Below are positions 9,061 through 17,606 of a stretch of 64,000 nucleotides of DNA, one piece after another. Below the pieces are notes generated by a model. That model ran no database searches. It was not told where the DNA came from and worked only from the letters and a program-made list of their open reading frames with translations. Position 1 is the stretch's first letter; every line of letters starts with the position of its first letter. Made by a program: the position numbers and the translations under genes. The stretch is taken from NCBI GenBank assembly GCA_016200325.1, contig JACQEZ010000014.1:124001-188000 (forward strand), read 5' to 3'. Origin of the DNA: Candidatus Manganitrophaceae bacterium. GTDB lineage: Bacteria > Nitrospirota > Nitrospiria > SBBL01 > Manganitrophaceae.

Positions 9061-9821
9061 GCGGTTTTATCGTAGTGGGAATGGCTCCATCCCGCCTCCG
9101 ATTCGATCCGGTTCCCTCCCTTCCGCTTCGCACGATACATCGCTTCGTCCGCTCGCTTGAGGAGCCGGTCGGATGAATCGCCACGTTTAAAAGCCGCCGC
9201 ACCCATGCTCAAGGAGCTGAGATATTTCTGGCTCTGATGGAAGGCAAGACGGATCCGCTCGCCGACTTCCAGCCCCGCCGCCAGATCGGTATCGATCAAA
9301 ATCACCGAAAATTCATCCCCCCCGTAACGTGCCCCGCAATCGACCCCCTCCCGAATCATTTCCGAGATAATCCGTCCCATGTCCTTTAAAAGAGCATCGC
9401 CGGCGGTGTGTCCGTAGGAATCGTTGTAGCGCTTAAACCCGTCGATATCAAAGAAGAGAAGGGAGAAGACCTCTCGTTGCCGGCTCGCCCGTTCCACTTC
9501 TTTTTCAAGCCGTTGATGGAAAAAGCGTGCGTTGTGAATTTGTGTCAAATGGTCGGTGATCGCCAGCCGTTGCAGTTCTAAATTTCGAGACTGCTGACGC
9601 TGCGCCCGCTGTGAAAAAAAGTAAATCAAAGAGAGCACCATGATGAGATTGAGAGAGGTGCTGGTGAGATTGGCGAAGAGATCTCGTTCGGTCCGGAAGA
9701 AAGAGCCGGTCTCATAATAATCGACCCACCAGGGTGCTATGCCGATCAGGGTGATTAAAAGGACGCTGACCGTCGCGAAGAGGATCTCTTGATAGTCGAA
9801 GTTCGGTTCATTCGGTTGCAT
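9057..9821 (-). CDS. Membrane-anchored GGDEF diguanylate cyclase
   Basis: From ATG 9821 the product is 254 residues: two N-terminal transmembrane helices (about residues 12-35 and 58-78) and one GGDEF domain (about 95-245). The active-site loop ARYGGDEFSVIL is intact, as are DIDGFKRYND and YRAKRKGGNR, so it should make cyclic di-GMP from GTP. The RxxD product-inhibition site normally found five residues before the loop is not visible (the sequence there is REGVDCGA). The 15-25 residues between the helices may face the periplasm. A GTG at 9917 would add 32 residues, but the ATG gives a cleaner membrane topology. It is convergent with the iron-permease-like gene. Confidence 0.88.
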   Translation of the reverse strand: MQPNEPNFDYQEILFATVSVLLITLIGIAPWWVDYYETGSFFRTERDLFANLTSTSLNLIMVLSLIYFFSQRAQRQQSRNLELQRLAITDHLTQIHNARFFHQRLEKEVERASRQREVFSLLFFDIDGFKRYNDSYGHTAGDALLKDMGRIISEMIREGVDCGARYGGDEFSVILIDTDLAAGLEVGERIRLAFHQSQKYLSSLSMGAAAFKRGDSSDRLLKRADEAMYRAKRKGGNRIESEAGWSHSHYDKTA

Positions 9822-10089
9822 TACAGACAATATCGATTGCCTTGGACAAGCTGAAGCGGTGATCCGTTGAGATGAACTTACGAGGAAGTCTAAGGGGACA
9901 AACAAAAAGCAGATCACACGAAATATTTTCTAAATTCGAATCGATCGTAGCATGGAGGTTTTTTTAAATCAATCCCTCGCCGCAAGGGCTCAGAGGCCTG
10001 AGGGTGGGTCCGCTTACTGCACCGATCGATCTTGTGCGTGTAGGCTGAAGAGATTCACCCTCAGGGTGTGTTCATCGAAGAGGTAGAGG

Positions 10090-10731
10090 ATGGAGTATCT
10101 GATCTTATTCCTGATGAGCCTCGCCGCTTCCCTTCACTGTGTCGGGATGTGCGGCGGGATTGCTGCAATGCACGACCGATGGACCGTCTCCAATCATCGG
10201 AAAAGGTTTTACCGCTTCCTCTACCATGGCGGCCGGATCGGAACCTATCTCTGCTTGGGGGGTTTCTTCGGTGCCCTGGGAGCCCTCTCGCAGGGCGCGC
10301 AGCGCGGGCTGGCGCTCATTACCGGGACCTTCATCGTCTGGACGGCCGTTCAAGCGCTGTCGCCTTCTCCCTCGGGCGGACTTGCTCTGCCGGGGACGTT
10401 TTTCGGATCGCTCTTTGCTGCGATCCGAAGCCGTCCCGGGGGGATCGGCTCCCTCTGTTTCGGGATCTTTCACGGTCTCCTTCCCTGTTCCTTGGTGTAT
10501 GCGTTTGCAGCCAAGGCGGCGAGCAGCGGATCGATCCCCTCGGCCCTTCTCACGATGATCGCCTTCGGATTGGGAACAGTGCCGGCCCTTCTTTTCTCGT
10601 CGAGCATGATCCAACGGCTCTCTCCCCGGCTTCGCTTATATGCTGTTTCAGCAGGGAGCCTCTCCATTTTGTTCCTCGGCGTGGTGACGCTCCTGCGCGG
10701 CTTTTCCCCTCTACATGCAGGCCATGGATGA
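10090..10731 (+). CDS. SafE/TauE-related (UreH-like) membrane protein, likely copper handling
   Basis: This 213-residue polytopic protein has about six transmembrane helices and belongs to the DsbD/UreH-like transmembrane group annotated as sulfite exporter TauE/SafE family. Helix 1 carries HCVGMCGG and helix 4 carries the related half-motif HGLLPCSLVYAF, an internal repeat typical of these proteins. The gene is followed after nine bases by a CcoI/CopA-type copper ATPase; this pairing recurs in cbb3-oxidase assembly loci, where the small protein is linked to copper delivery. Conserved Cys and Met residues in the membrane fit copper binding better than sulfite export. A 10-bp inverted repeat lies upstream (9997-10006 and 10056-10065). 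Confidence 0.8.
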   Translation: MEYLILFLMSLAASLHCVGMCGGIAAMHDRWTVSNHRKRFYRFLYHGGRIGTYLCLGGFFGALGALSQGAQRGLALITGTFIVWTAVQALSPSPSGGLALPGTFFGSLFAAIRSRPGGIGSLCFGIFHGLLPCSLVYAFAAKAASSGSIPSALLTMIAFGLGTVPALLFSSSMIQRLSPRLRLYAVSAGSLSILFLGVVTLLRGFSPLHAGHG

Positions 10732-10740
10732 GGTCGATCA

Positions 10741-12873
10741 GTGAAGACCCTCCTTCTCTGCCGGCATTGCCGGCTGCCGATCCGATTTCCGGCTCGATCC
10801 GAAACCGATCCTTTTTGCTGCTACGGCTGCAGGATCGCGTTCCACATTGTCGGAGAACAGGGAGAGGGGGGAGAAGCCGCCTTTCAACTCGCCTGGTTGG
10901 CGCTTGGTGCCCTTCTTTCGATGAACATCATGACCTTCAGCCTCTTGCTCTATTCTGGAGCGGTCCCACCCGGAATGGTCCCTTCTTTCCACTTCATCCT
11001 CTTCCTCCTTTCGACGCCGCTCTTTCTATTGCTCGGCGCCCCCTTTTTCAATGGGCTCGTTCGTGAGCTACAGACCGGCTCCTTCGGGATGGAGAGCTTA
11101 ATCGCCTCGGGCGCCGGTGCGGCCTACCTCTACTCCACATTCGCTTGGATCACCGGTCGGGAAGAGGTTTACTTCGATACCGGAACAATGATTTTGGTTC
11201 TGGTGACGCTCGGGCGTCTGCTTGAAGCGGTTGCGCGCGCCCATGCGGCGGATGGCATCAAGCGTCTCCTCTCCCTTACCCCGCTGCTTGCAACGGTGCG
11301 CGCGGGATCCACGCAGATTGAAAAACCGGCCGAGAAGATTCAGGTGGGAGAAGAAATTTTGATACGGCCCGGCGGGCAGATTCCGGTCGATGGATCGGTG
11401 CTGGAGGCGGGAGAAGGGAGAGCGACCGTCGATGAGTCGATGTTGACCGGCGAGGCGCGGCCGGTCGAGAAGGGGATGGGGGATGCGGTCTATGCGGCGA
11501 CGGTCAACGGCGAGAGCCCCTTATGGATTCGCGCGACCGCCCCGCTGGCCGACTCCCTCTTCAGTCAGATGGTGCGGCTGATGGAGCGGGCGATGATGGA
11601 GCGGGGTCAGATGGCGCGGCTCGCCGACCGTGTCTCGGGACAGTTTGTTCCCTTGATTTTTGCGATCGCCGGCGCGGTCGGTCTTTTTTGGTGGCGACGG
11701 GCCGGTGGAACGACGGCTTTCTTTCATCTCTTGGCGGTATTGCTGGTCGCCTGTCCCTGCGCGCTGGGGCTGGCGGTCCCGATGGCCATCTCCGTGGCGG
11801 TCGGTCGCGCCGCGCGGGAAGGGGTGTTGGTCCGGTCGGCAAAGGCGTTCGAGCTGCTCCCGAAGATCCGGTCGATCTTCTTCGATAAGACCGGGACGTT
11901 GACCGAGGGGAGACCGGCATTCTTGGCGGTGCTCCTCGCGGAAAATTCCACTACGGGATCAGAACGGCTCTTTTCGATCAGTGCCCCTCTTGCCTTTTTC
12001 TCGGAACATCTCCTCGCAAAGGCGCTGTGCGCGGAAGCGGCCGCACGGGATCTCCGCCGCGTCTCGGTCGCCTCTTTCGAAAATCGCCCCGGCCTCGGCG
12101 TCTGCGGGGAGATCGAGGTCGAAGGGATCGATCAGAGGGTTTGGATGGGGAGCCGGCGATGGATGGAAGAAAATGGCCTGACGTTAGACGCCGGCCTTAA
12201 TCGAGAGAGCAGCCGCGCGGCGTCGGAGGGAAAGAGCCTCGTCTTTTGCGGATGGAAGGGGAGGGTCCAAGGCGCTTTTCTCTTCTCGGATCGGCTCCGA
12301 CCCGAGACGACGGAGGCGCTCTCGCTTCTACAGGCCGAACCGCTCTCCCTTCACCTTTTGAGCGGTGACCAGAGAGCCGTCGCCGAAGAGATCGGACGGC
12401 TTCTGCCGAGCCTCTCGATTTGCGCCGAGCGGCTTCCGGCGGAGAAGCGGGACGAGATCCGCCGTGCAAAGGGCGGGGGAGAGATCGTCGCGATGGTCGG
12501 CGATGGGATCAACGACGCGGCCGCCCTCGCCGAAGCCGATGTCGGCATCGCCGTCGGCTCCGGAAGCGATGTCGCCAAGGAGACGGCCGATGTCAGCTTG
12601 GTCCATACCGATCTTCGGAAGATCGCTTGGTTGATCTCCTTCTCGAAGCGGGCGTCCCGGATCATGCATCAAAACCTCTTCTGGGCCTTCTTCTACAACG
12701 GCATCGGCGTCGCCCTGGCGGCAATGGGCCTGCTCCGCCCCCTCCTCGCCGCCCTTGCCATGGTCTTCAGCAGTCTTCTGGTCATCGGCAACAGCCTCCG
12801 TTTGAAATCGTTTCCGCCGGCGCCTGAGACCTTGGAAGTGAAACGACCCGGTGCGTGCCCTCCTTTGGATTGA
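10741..12873 (+). CDS. Heavy-metal P1B-type ATPase, CcoI/CopA2-like copper exporter
   Basis: The 710-residue product has all the P-type ATPase signatures: actuator motif TGEA, membrane copper site ACPCAL, phosphorylation site DKTGT and hinge [18 protein letters not shown]. Instead of an HMA domain, the N-terminus carries a short Cys-rich segment (LCRHCRLP, then FCCYGC), as in CcoI/FixI proteins that load copper into cbb3-type oxidases. The nucleotide-domain motif usually written SEHPLA reads SEHLLA here, so the conserved proline is replaced although the ATP-binding histidine remains. It starts with GTG nine bases after the SafE-like gene. It likely moves Cu(I) out of the cytoplasm for cuproenzyme maturation; no cbb3 subunit lies in this window. 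Confidence 0.92.
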   Translation: MKTLLLCRHCRLPIRFPARSETDPFCCYGCRIAFHIVGEQGEGGEAAFQLAWLALGALLSMNIMTFSLLLYSGAVPPGMVPSFHFILFLLSTPLFLLLGAPFFNGLVRELQTGSFGMESLIASGAGAAYLYSTFAWITGREEVYFDTGTMILVLVTLGRLLEAVARAHAADGIKRLLSLTPLLATVRAGSTQIEKPAEKIQVGEEILIRPGGQIPVDGSVLEAGEGRATVDESMLTGEARPVEKGMGDAVYAATVNGESPLWIRATAPLADSLFSQMVRLMERAMMERGQMARLADRVSGQFVPLIFAIAGAVGLFWWRRAGGTTAFFHLLAVLLVACPCALGLAVPMAISVAVGRAAREGVLVRSAKAFELLPKIRSIFFDKTGTLTEGRPAFLAVLLAENSTTGSERLFSISAPLAFFSEHLLAKALCAEAAARDLRRVSVASFENRPGLGVCGEIEVEGIDQRVWMGSRRWMEENGLTLDAGLNRESSRAASEGKSLVFCGWKGRVQGAFLFSDRLRPETTEALSLLQAEPLSLHLLSGDQRAVAEEIGRLLPSLSICAERLPAEKRDEIRRAKGGGEIVAMVGDGINDAAALAEADVGIAVGSGSDVAKETADVSLVHTDLRKIAWLISFSKRASRIMHQNLFWAFFYNGIGVALAAMGLLRPLLAALAMVFSSLLVIGNSLRLKSFPPAPETLEVKRPGACPPLD

Positions 12874-13627
12874 GTTCAAGGGATCCATCCTGTACAATGA
12901 TCCGATCGACCCGGTTTTTTTGATGCGGTCCGCCGGAGGCCCCTTGCCGAGAACCCATTCCGAGAAGATTGTTTTCTTTCTCGTCTATTTCATCGCCCGC
13001 ACCTTTATCCAACTCTATCGCTGGACCTGTCGCGTCAAAGTGAACGGACCGCTTCTTGATTGTCTGAAAGAAGAGCAGCCGGTGCTCCTGACCTGGTGGC
13101 ATCAAGACATGCTCTTTAATTTTTACTTTCTCCTCTCATTTGCAAAGCGCCGGAAGGTCGTGACCATTGTGAGCCAAAGCAAAGATGGGGCGCTCGCAAC
13201 CTATTTGATCGAGCGGTGCGGTTTTACCGTCGTGCGGGGGTCGAGTTCGAAGGGGGGAAAAGCGGCGCTCGATCGTCTGACCGAGCAGGTGGTGAAGGAG
13301 AAGGCGATCGGGGTGATCGTATGCGATGGACCCCGTCCGCCGGAGCGTGTCGCCAAGCCGGGCATCGTTCTGCTCGCATGGAAGAGCGGTGCTCCGATCA
13401 TCAAGATCCGGTCCTGGGGGACGCGGCAATATCTCTTTCGGAAGAGCTGGTGCAAATTGGCTTTGGTCCTGCCGTTCTCACGCGTAACAGTGTGGTCGGA
13501 TCTGCCCCTCTTTATCCCGCAGGGGTCGAGGGGAGAGGCGCTGGAGCGATACCGGTGTGAAGTCGAACAGCGGCTCAACGAGATGGCGGAAATTTCGGAA
13601 CATCAGAACGGGGATCCCTCTCTCTGA
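12851..13627 (+). CDS. DUF374-family lysophospholipid acyltransferase-like protein
   Basis: The 258-residue protein belongs to DUF374 (PF04028), related to the lauroyl/lysophospholipid acyltransferases. The LTWWHQDML segment carries the family histidine, followed by [34 protein letters not shown] and [26 protein letters not shown], all typical. It is probably peripheral to the inner membrane and involved in lipid A or phospholipid acylation, although no DUF374 substrate can be assigned from sequence. The frame opens with GTG 12851, which overlaps the ATPase gene by 23 bases; an alternative ATG is at 12923 and neither has a strong ribosome-binding site. Overlap suggests translational coupling to the copper genes. 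Confidence 0.82.
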   Translation: MRALLWIEFKGSILYNDPIDPVFLMRSAGGPLPRTHSEKIVFFLVYFIARTFIQLYRWTCRVKVNGPLLDCLKEEQPVLLTWWHQDMLFNFYFLLSFAKRRKVVTIVSQSKDGALATYLIERCGFTVVRGSSSKGGKAALDRLTEQVVKEKAIGVIVCDGPRPPERVAKPGIVLLAWKSGAPIIKIRSWGTRQYLFRKSWCKLALVLPFSRVTVWSDLPLFIPQGSRGEALERYRCEVEQRLNEMAEISEHQNGDPSL

Positions 13628-13651
13628 AACCGGCTCGGCCGTAAAAAGAAA

Positions 13652-13681
13652 TTGACTCCGTTGCGCCGAATTTGCTAACCT
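13652..13681 (+). promoter_or_regulatory. Candidate sigma-70 promoter
   Basis: TTGACT (13652-13657) and TAACCT (13676-13681) are 18 bp apart, just upstream of the ATG at 13688. If used, the transcript would have almost no leader, so the site could also be coincidental. Confidence 0.3.
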
Positions 13682-13687
13682 CCCGAC

Positions 13688-14029
13688 ATGTCAGAAAAAA
13701 CCTTTCTCAAATCGCTTCAAGGCGCCCTTCCAGGAATGGCGGTCACCGGCGTGACCGGTGGAATGATCGGATCGTTCATCGGCGGATTGTTCTGGATTCT
13801 TCTGACCGCCACGGTCGGCGCGCTGATCGGAATGGTCGTCTGGCGGCTTGGCGGTCAGCGCTTCTTTCTTTTTGTGGTAATCGGTGCGCTGCTCGGCGGT
13901 GTTGCTGCTATTTTGCTCAACGGCACCGAGTCCGGGCTGATCGGCGCGGGCGCCGGTGGCGCAATGGGCGGGTTCATCGCTGTTAATCTCACCATGCTTC
14001 ATCCGCGTCATCCCCGACGACCCTCCTGA
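13688..14029 (+). CDS. Small glycine-zipper-like membrane protein, function unknown
   Basis: This 113-residue protein is almost entirely hydrophobic and Gly/Ala-rich, with four predicted membrane segments (GMAVTGVTGGMIGSFIGG, LLTATVGALIGMVVW, FFLFVVIGALLGGVAAILL, GLIGAGAGGAMGGFIAVNL). The repeated GxxxG spacing suggests tight helix packing, as in glycine-zipper proteins. It ends with a short basic tail (HPRHPRRPS). It stands alone with 60 bases on its 5' side. I do not recognise a family and propose no function. Confidence 0.6.
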   Translation: MSEKTFLKSLQGALPGMAVTGVTGGMIGSFIGGLFWILLTATVGALIGMVVWRLGGQRFFLFVVIGALLGGVAAILLNGTESGLIGAGAGGAMGGFIAVNLTMLHPRHPRRPS

Positions 14030-14169
14030 TTGGGAAAAGACCTTAAACGCCTCCTCTCTATTTCTTAATTTTCGGATATAATTCTCCAGGGGGATCATTT
14101 TGCATTGCAAAATTGCCCCTCTTCGTCTTTAATTTCTTCTGGAAAACCTATTTTAAGAAGGAGCATCGG

Positions 14170-14796
14170 ATGATGAAGCGGTTGGTCTTGGTCTTCTCTA
14201 TGTTGGCGTTCGGGATGGCGGGTCTTCCACTTAAGGTGGAAAGCGCGGAGGTCGGCTCTTGCGGGATGGTCCTGGCGACCTTCGCGGGAGTTCCTGCCCA
14301 GTCAAACCTCGTTGATCCTGACGAGAGCTGCGGTGGACGGGCGACATATGGGTTGCAATACCAGTGCGTTGAGTATGTGCGCCGCTTTTATCACCTGGTG
14401 ATGGGAATCGAGACACGGGAAGGAATGATGGAAAAGCGGTGGAACGGGAATGCCAATACCTATTTTAAAACCGCCGCGCAGAAGGGACTAGACGCCTTCG
14501 AAAACGGCGGCCCTATTCCCCCCAAACCAAATGATATTCTCACCTTCCAGGGGGGGCCCTATGGCCACGTCGCCATTATCACCGTGGTGGCCGACGACCA
14601 TATTGAATTCGTCGAGCAAAACTTCTCTCCGACCGGCACCGGCCGCCTTGCTTATAATCCATTGACCAATCGGGCGGAAAACCGTCGGATCGGCGGCGAG
14701 CTGTTTACCGTCGACGGATGGCTCCGACCTCACTCCGACCAGCCGGTGCTGCCCCCTCAAGGGTCCGCGGAAGCGGTCTCCAATCATCCTCGATGA
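14170..14796 (+). CDS. Secreted CHAP-domain amidase/peptidase
   Basis: From ATG 14170 the product is 208 residues with a signal peptide (LVLVFSMLAFGMAGLPLKVESA, in two parts: hydrophobic core then a cut near ESA). The mature part is a CHAP domain of the NlpC/P60-like papain fold: catalytic Cys in YQCVEYVRRFY and catalytic His in YGHVAIITVV, with a following acidic residue in HIEFVEQN. Such enzymes cut peptidoglycan stem peptides or glutathionylspermidine-type amides; the secretion signal favours a cell-wall substrate. An AGAAGGAG ribosome-binding site lies six bases before 14170, so the upstream ATG at 14113 is rejected. Confidence 0.85.
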   Translation: MMKRLVLVFSMLAFGMAGLPLKVESAEVGSCGMVLATFAGVPAQSNLVDPDESCGGRATYGLQYQCVEYVRRFYHLVMGIETREGMMEKRWNGNANTYFKTAAQKGLDAFENGGPIPPKPNDILTFQGGPYGHVAIITVVADDHIEFVEQNFSPTGTGRLAYNPLTNRAENRRIGGELFTVDGWLRPHSDQPVLPPQGSAEAVSNHPR

Positions 14797-14853
14797 AATA
14801 AAAAGGATCGGCGCCTCTCGGTTCCCAAGAGGGAGCTGATATCTGACCGCTGT

Positions 14854-15402
14854 CTAACCGCCTGACGGCGGAAGAAGCGGGGGCGGGGTCGATCGATTCG
14901 ACCCGGGTAGATCTTGTCCCGATCGATTGCTTAACCCACCCCGATCGGTGCCTGAGGGAGCGCAGTTGGTCATTCCCAATTGGTCGCCCGGTTGTGTCGC
15001 TCCTCCTTGATCTCCCAGCGTGCCGCCCGGCATGCTCGGAACACTTCCCGGCGGATTTGACGGAATTCCCTGTGGATTCGGCGGAATGCTCCCTTGTGGG
15101 TTGGGAGGGACCGCTCCCGGAGGGGGAAGGGTGTTCGATCCTCCCGGTGTCCCACCCCCCGAGCCTGGGCTCTGCAACCCTCCACGATCTCCTTGGTTTA
15201 AATCAGGAGCAGCGGTGCCGGGAGGGCATGGAACAGGCCCACCGAGATTGGGATTTCGAGGTTCGCTTCCGGGAAGGTCTGAATTGGGTCCTCCGGGTGT
15301 GCCAAAAGCGCCTGAGCCGCCCTGCTCGGGAGTCATCTGGGCCAGCAAGGGGGCTGCGCTGAGTAGAATTGCCGCAAACGAAAATAAGATCTGCTTTTTC
15401 AT
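14854..15402 (-). CDS. Secreted Pro/Gly/Asn-rich low-complexity protein
   Basis: The 182-residue product has a signal peptide (KKQILFSFAAILLSAAPLLA, cut near LLA) and a mature part dominated by Pro, Gly, Ser, Gln and Asn. Short repeats such as PPNPQGSIPPNPQGIPSNPPG are visible; only two Cys residues are present. It is probably disordered and exported to the periplasm or outside. No family is recognised. The ATG at 15402 has GGTGGAG a few bases upstream and is preferred to the GTG at 15411. It is convergent with the CHAP gene. Confidence 0.65.
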   Translation of the reverse strand: MKKQILFSFAAILLSAAPLLAQMTPEQGGSGAFGTPGGPNSDLPGSEPRNPNLGGPVPCPPGTAAPDLNQGDRGGLQSPGSGGGTPGGSNTLPPPGAVPPNPQGSIPPNPQGIPSNPPGSVPSMPGGTLGDQGGATQPGDQLGMTNCAPSGTDRGGLSNRSGQDLPGSNRSTPPPLLPPSGG

Positions 15403-15619
15403 TCTCTCCACCTTCCTTTCGTTGTGAACTCATGAATACCGAAGTATAAGAGCAAGAAGAAGGCCATAATAAGGCGTTTGATTTTATTGCATTTAATAAG
15501 GCGGAGTTAGAGATAAATGTAAGACCGCCGACTTTCTGCGCAGTGATCTTCCAACTCCACAGAAGGGCGCGCAAAAATTACCCGTCCTTCTCTCTATCTG
15601 CTCTTAAAGATATTAATCG

Positions 15620-15648
15620 TTGACAAAAGAGAGGGATTTCGCTAGAGT
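15620..15648 (+). promoter_or_regulatory. Predicted sigma-70 promoter
   Basis: A perfect TTGACA (15620-15625) and TAGAGT (15643-15648) are separated by 17 bp, upstream of the ATG at 15681. Predicted transcription starts near 15655. Confidence 0.6.
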
Positions 15649-15680
15649 ACCGATCAATGAACCGTTTTATTAGGTAACTC

Positions 15681-15992
15681 ATGGCCCAGCAGATCCAGCA
15701 CGAGCTAAAAAAAATTCAGGTCAAAGTCGGGGAGCCGTTTAAGGTCCGATTCTGGGAAGACCGGACGCGGGGAAGCCGGTATGTGCCGACATATGATACC
15801 GCCGCGCTGAAGGCTCTCAGCGATGAATATGAGCGAACCCGTCATGTCCGGACAAACGACATCGGAATGCATTCTTTCGAGTTCGTCGCGACCCAGCCCG
15901 GGAATCATATCATTGAATTTGAGTGTCGGTACGGTTGGAAGTTCTCTGCGGAGGACCGCCTGGTATATGAGATCGAGGTTAAAGCGCCCTGA
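15681..15992 (+). CDS. Small beta-rich protein, possibly chagasin (I42)-like
   Basis: This 103-residue protein has no signal peptide and an all-beta pattern. The segment HSFEFVATQPGNHIIEFECRYGW resembles in layout the chagasin consensus in which a Phe-x-Phe strand and a Pro-Gly turn precede the RPW loop; here the loop reads CRYGWKF. The other chagasin loops (NPTTG and GxGG) are not clearly present: the first could be RGSRYVPTYD. A cysteine-protease-inhibitor fold is therefore only a tentative idea. It has its own predicted promoter and lies just before tRNA-Glu. Confidence 0.5.
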   Translation: MAQQIQHELKKIQVKVGEPFKVRFWEDRTRGSRYVPTYDTAALKALSDEYERTRHVRTNDIGMHSFEFVATQPGNHIIEFECRYGWKFSAEDRLVYEIEVKAP

Positions 15993-16038
15993 TCACTGGG
16001 GCCGTGCTTAACCAACCTCACCTATTAACTCCATTTTT

Positions 16039-16114
16039 GGTCCCATCGTCTAGCGGCCCAGGACGCTGGCCTCTCACGCCGGAAACACGGGTTCGAACCC
16101 CGTTGGGACCACCA
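16039..16114 (+). tRNA. tRNA-Glu (anticodon CTC)
   Basis: The 76-base gene folds into a complete cloverleaf. The acceptor stem is GGTCCCA (16039-16045) with TGGGACC (16104-16110), then discriminator A and an encoded CCA (16112-16114). The anticodon stem CTGGC/GCCGG encloses the loop CTCTCAC with anticodon CTC, which reads GAG (Glu). The T arm contains GTTCGAA. The variable loop is short. No other RNA gene is adjacent. Confidence 0.95.
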
Positions 16115-16187
16115 GCCTTTCTTCCACCCAAAAAGAATCAATTCGGCGGCCGTTTCTCAGCCCTTTTGTCCGGCCGCCTTCCGTCAA

Positions 16188-16216
16188 TTGACAGACCTCA
16201 CTCACACTTTTATAAT
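16188..16216 (+). promoter_or_regulatory. Consensus sigma-70 promoter of the TolC-MacAB operon
   Basis: TTGACA (16188-16193) and TATAAT (16211-16216) match both consensus hexamers exactly, with the ideal 17-bp spacer. Transcription should start near 16223, only about nine bases before the ATG at 16232, so the first mRNA is nearly leaderless unless translation begins at the GTG at 16244. Confidence 0.85.
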
Positions 16217-16231
16217 GAACTGATTTAAACA

Positions 16232-17578
16232 ATGAGGCGGTGCGTGTGCCGTAATCGGTGGCGTCTCCATGGAAGATGGTTCGGCGTCCTTCTTTTTCTC
16301 TTTCTTTCAGCAACGGTTCTTTTTGCCGAAGCGCCTCCTTCGAATCGATTGACACTCGACCAAGCGATCGACCTGGCGCTCCGCTTTCATCCCACTCTCC
16401 GAACGGCCCGAGCGACCACCCAGGTCCAAGAGGCACGCTTGGGGGAAGCCCGCTCTGATTTTTATCCGAAGGTGGACCTGACCGCCGATTATCGACGCAG
16501 CACCGCCAACTTTGCACCGAGCTCTCAGACCGGCAGCAGCCTCAACCGGCTCGCCGGATTGGGAACCTCGAATAGCTCCTTTGATAATTACTCCTCCGTA
16601 TTGTCGCTTCAGCAGCGGATCTTCGATTTCGGCAAGACCGGTGCGACGGTGGAGTCGGCGAGGGAAGAGGTTCAGGCGAGCCGTTGGACGGAGGAGGCGA
16701 CCCGCGAAGATGTCGTCGTCAACGTCAAAGTCGCCTACTTCGCCCTCCTTGGGACCCGATATCTGGTTCGTGTGAATGAAGAGACGGTTCAGCAGTTCGA
16801 GCAACACCTGGAGCAGGCGCAAGGTTTTTTTTCGATCGGAACCCGGCCGAAGTTCGACGTGACGAAGGCGGAGGTCGATCTGACCAATGCGCGCTTGAAC
16901 CTGATTCGGGCAAAGAACAATGCCGAGGTGGCCCGGGTGACCCTTGCGAACGCGATCGGACTTCCAAACCAGTCGATCGGGGAGCTGGAGGATATATTGA
17001 ATTTTAAAAAGTTCGAGGTCACGGAAAAGGAAGCGCTCGAAGAAGCAATGAGCCAGCGCCCGGAGCTTCGGTCTATTCTGGCGACGAAGCGGGCGGCGGA
17101 AGCGTCGGTCCGCGCCACCCAACGGGCTTTCTTCCCGGTGCTCTCCGGCACGGCCGATTATACCTACCGGGGACAAGATTTCCCGCTGATTTGGAATTGG
17201 GATGTCGGTTTGAACCTGACCTTTCCGATCTTCTCCGGGTTCCTACAAAAGTCGCAGGTGGCGGAGGCCCGCGCCAACCTGGGGACCGTTTTTGGAAACG
17301 AAGAGCTGCTTCGTCAGAATATCTTTTTAGAAGTTCGACAGACCTATCTCAACCTTCTGGAGGCGGAAGAGCGGGTTCTCACGTCCAATATTGTGGTGCG
17401 TCAGGCGGAGGAAAATCTGGAGCTGGCTAATGGACGCTTTCAAGCCGGCGTCGGCACCTCGGTCGAACGGACCGATGCCCAGGTGTTGCTCACCAATGCG
17501 AAAACCACCCAGATCCAGTCGCTTTATGATTACAAGGTGGCGGTGGCTCACCTTGAAAAGGCGATGGGAAGGCCGTGA
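16232..17578 (+). CDS. TolC-family outer-membrane efflux protein
   Basis: The 448-residue product is a TolC-type outer-membrane channel subunit. A signal peptide (hydrophobic core VLLFLFLSATVLFA) is followed by the two OEP repeats; recognisable pieces are LTLDQAIDLALRFHPTLR, GTRPKFDVTKAEVDLTNARLNL, MSQRPELRSI and VGTSVERTDAQVLLTNAK. It should form a trimeric beta-barrel and alpha-tunnel that links to the adaptor encoded next. No good ribosome-binding site precedes ATG 16232, whereas GAGG precedes GTG 16244, so the true start may be four codons later. It is first in a four-gene operon with a MacA-like adaptor and a split MacB. Confidence 0.92.
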   Translation: MRRCVCRNRWRLHGRWFGVLLFLFLSATVLFAEAPPSNRLTLDQAIDLALRFHPTLRTARATTQVQEARLGEARSDFYPKVDLTADYRRSTANFAPSSQTGSSLNRLAGLGTSNSSFDNYSSVLSLQQRIFDFGKTGATVESAREEVQASRWTEEATREDVVVNVKVAYFALLGTRYLVRVNEETVQQFEQHLEQAQGFFSIGTRPKFDVTKAEVDLTNARLNLIRAKNNAEVARVTLANAIGLPNQSIGELEDILNFKKFEVTEKEALEEAMSQRPELRSILATKRAAEASVRATQRAFFPVLSGTADYTYRGQDFPLIWNWDVGLNLTFPIFSGFLQKSQVAEARANLGTVFGNEELLRQNIFLEVRQTYLNLLEAEERVLTSNIVVRQAEENLELANGRFQAGVGTSVERTDAQVLLTNAKTTQIQSLYDYKVAVAHLEKAMGRP

Positions 17579-17606
17579 GGTGAATTGCGGAACGCGGGAA
17601 TGAGGA

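Noticed and set aside
10068-11066. 332-codon plus-strand open frame over the SafE-like gene and the start of the ATPase
   Set aside because: It is in another frame of two recognised genes and has low-complexity Arg/Ser/Pro composition.
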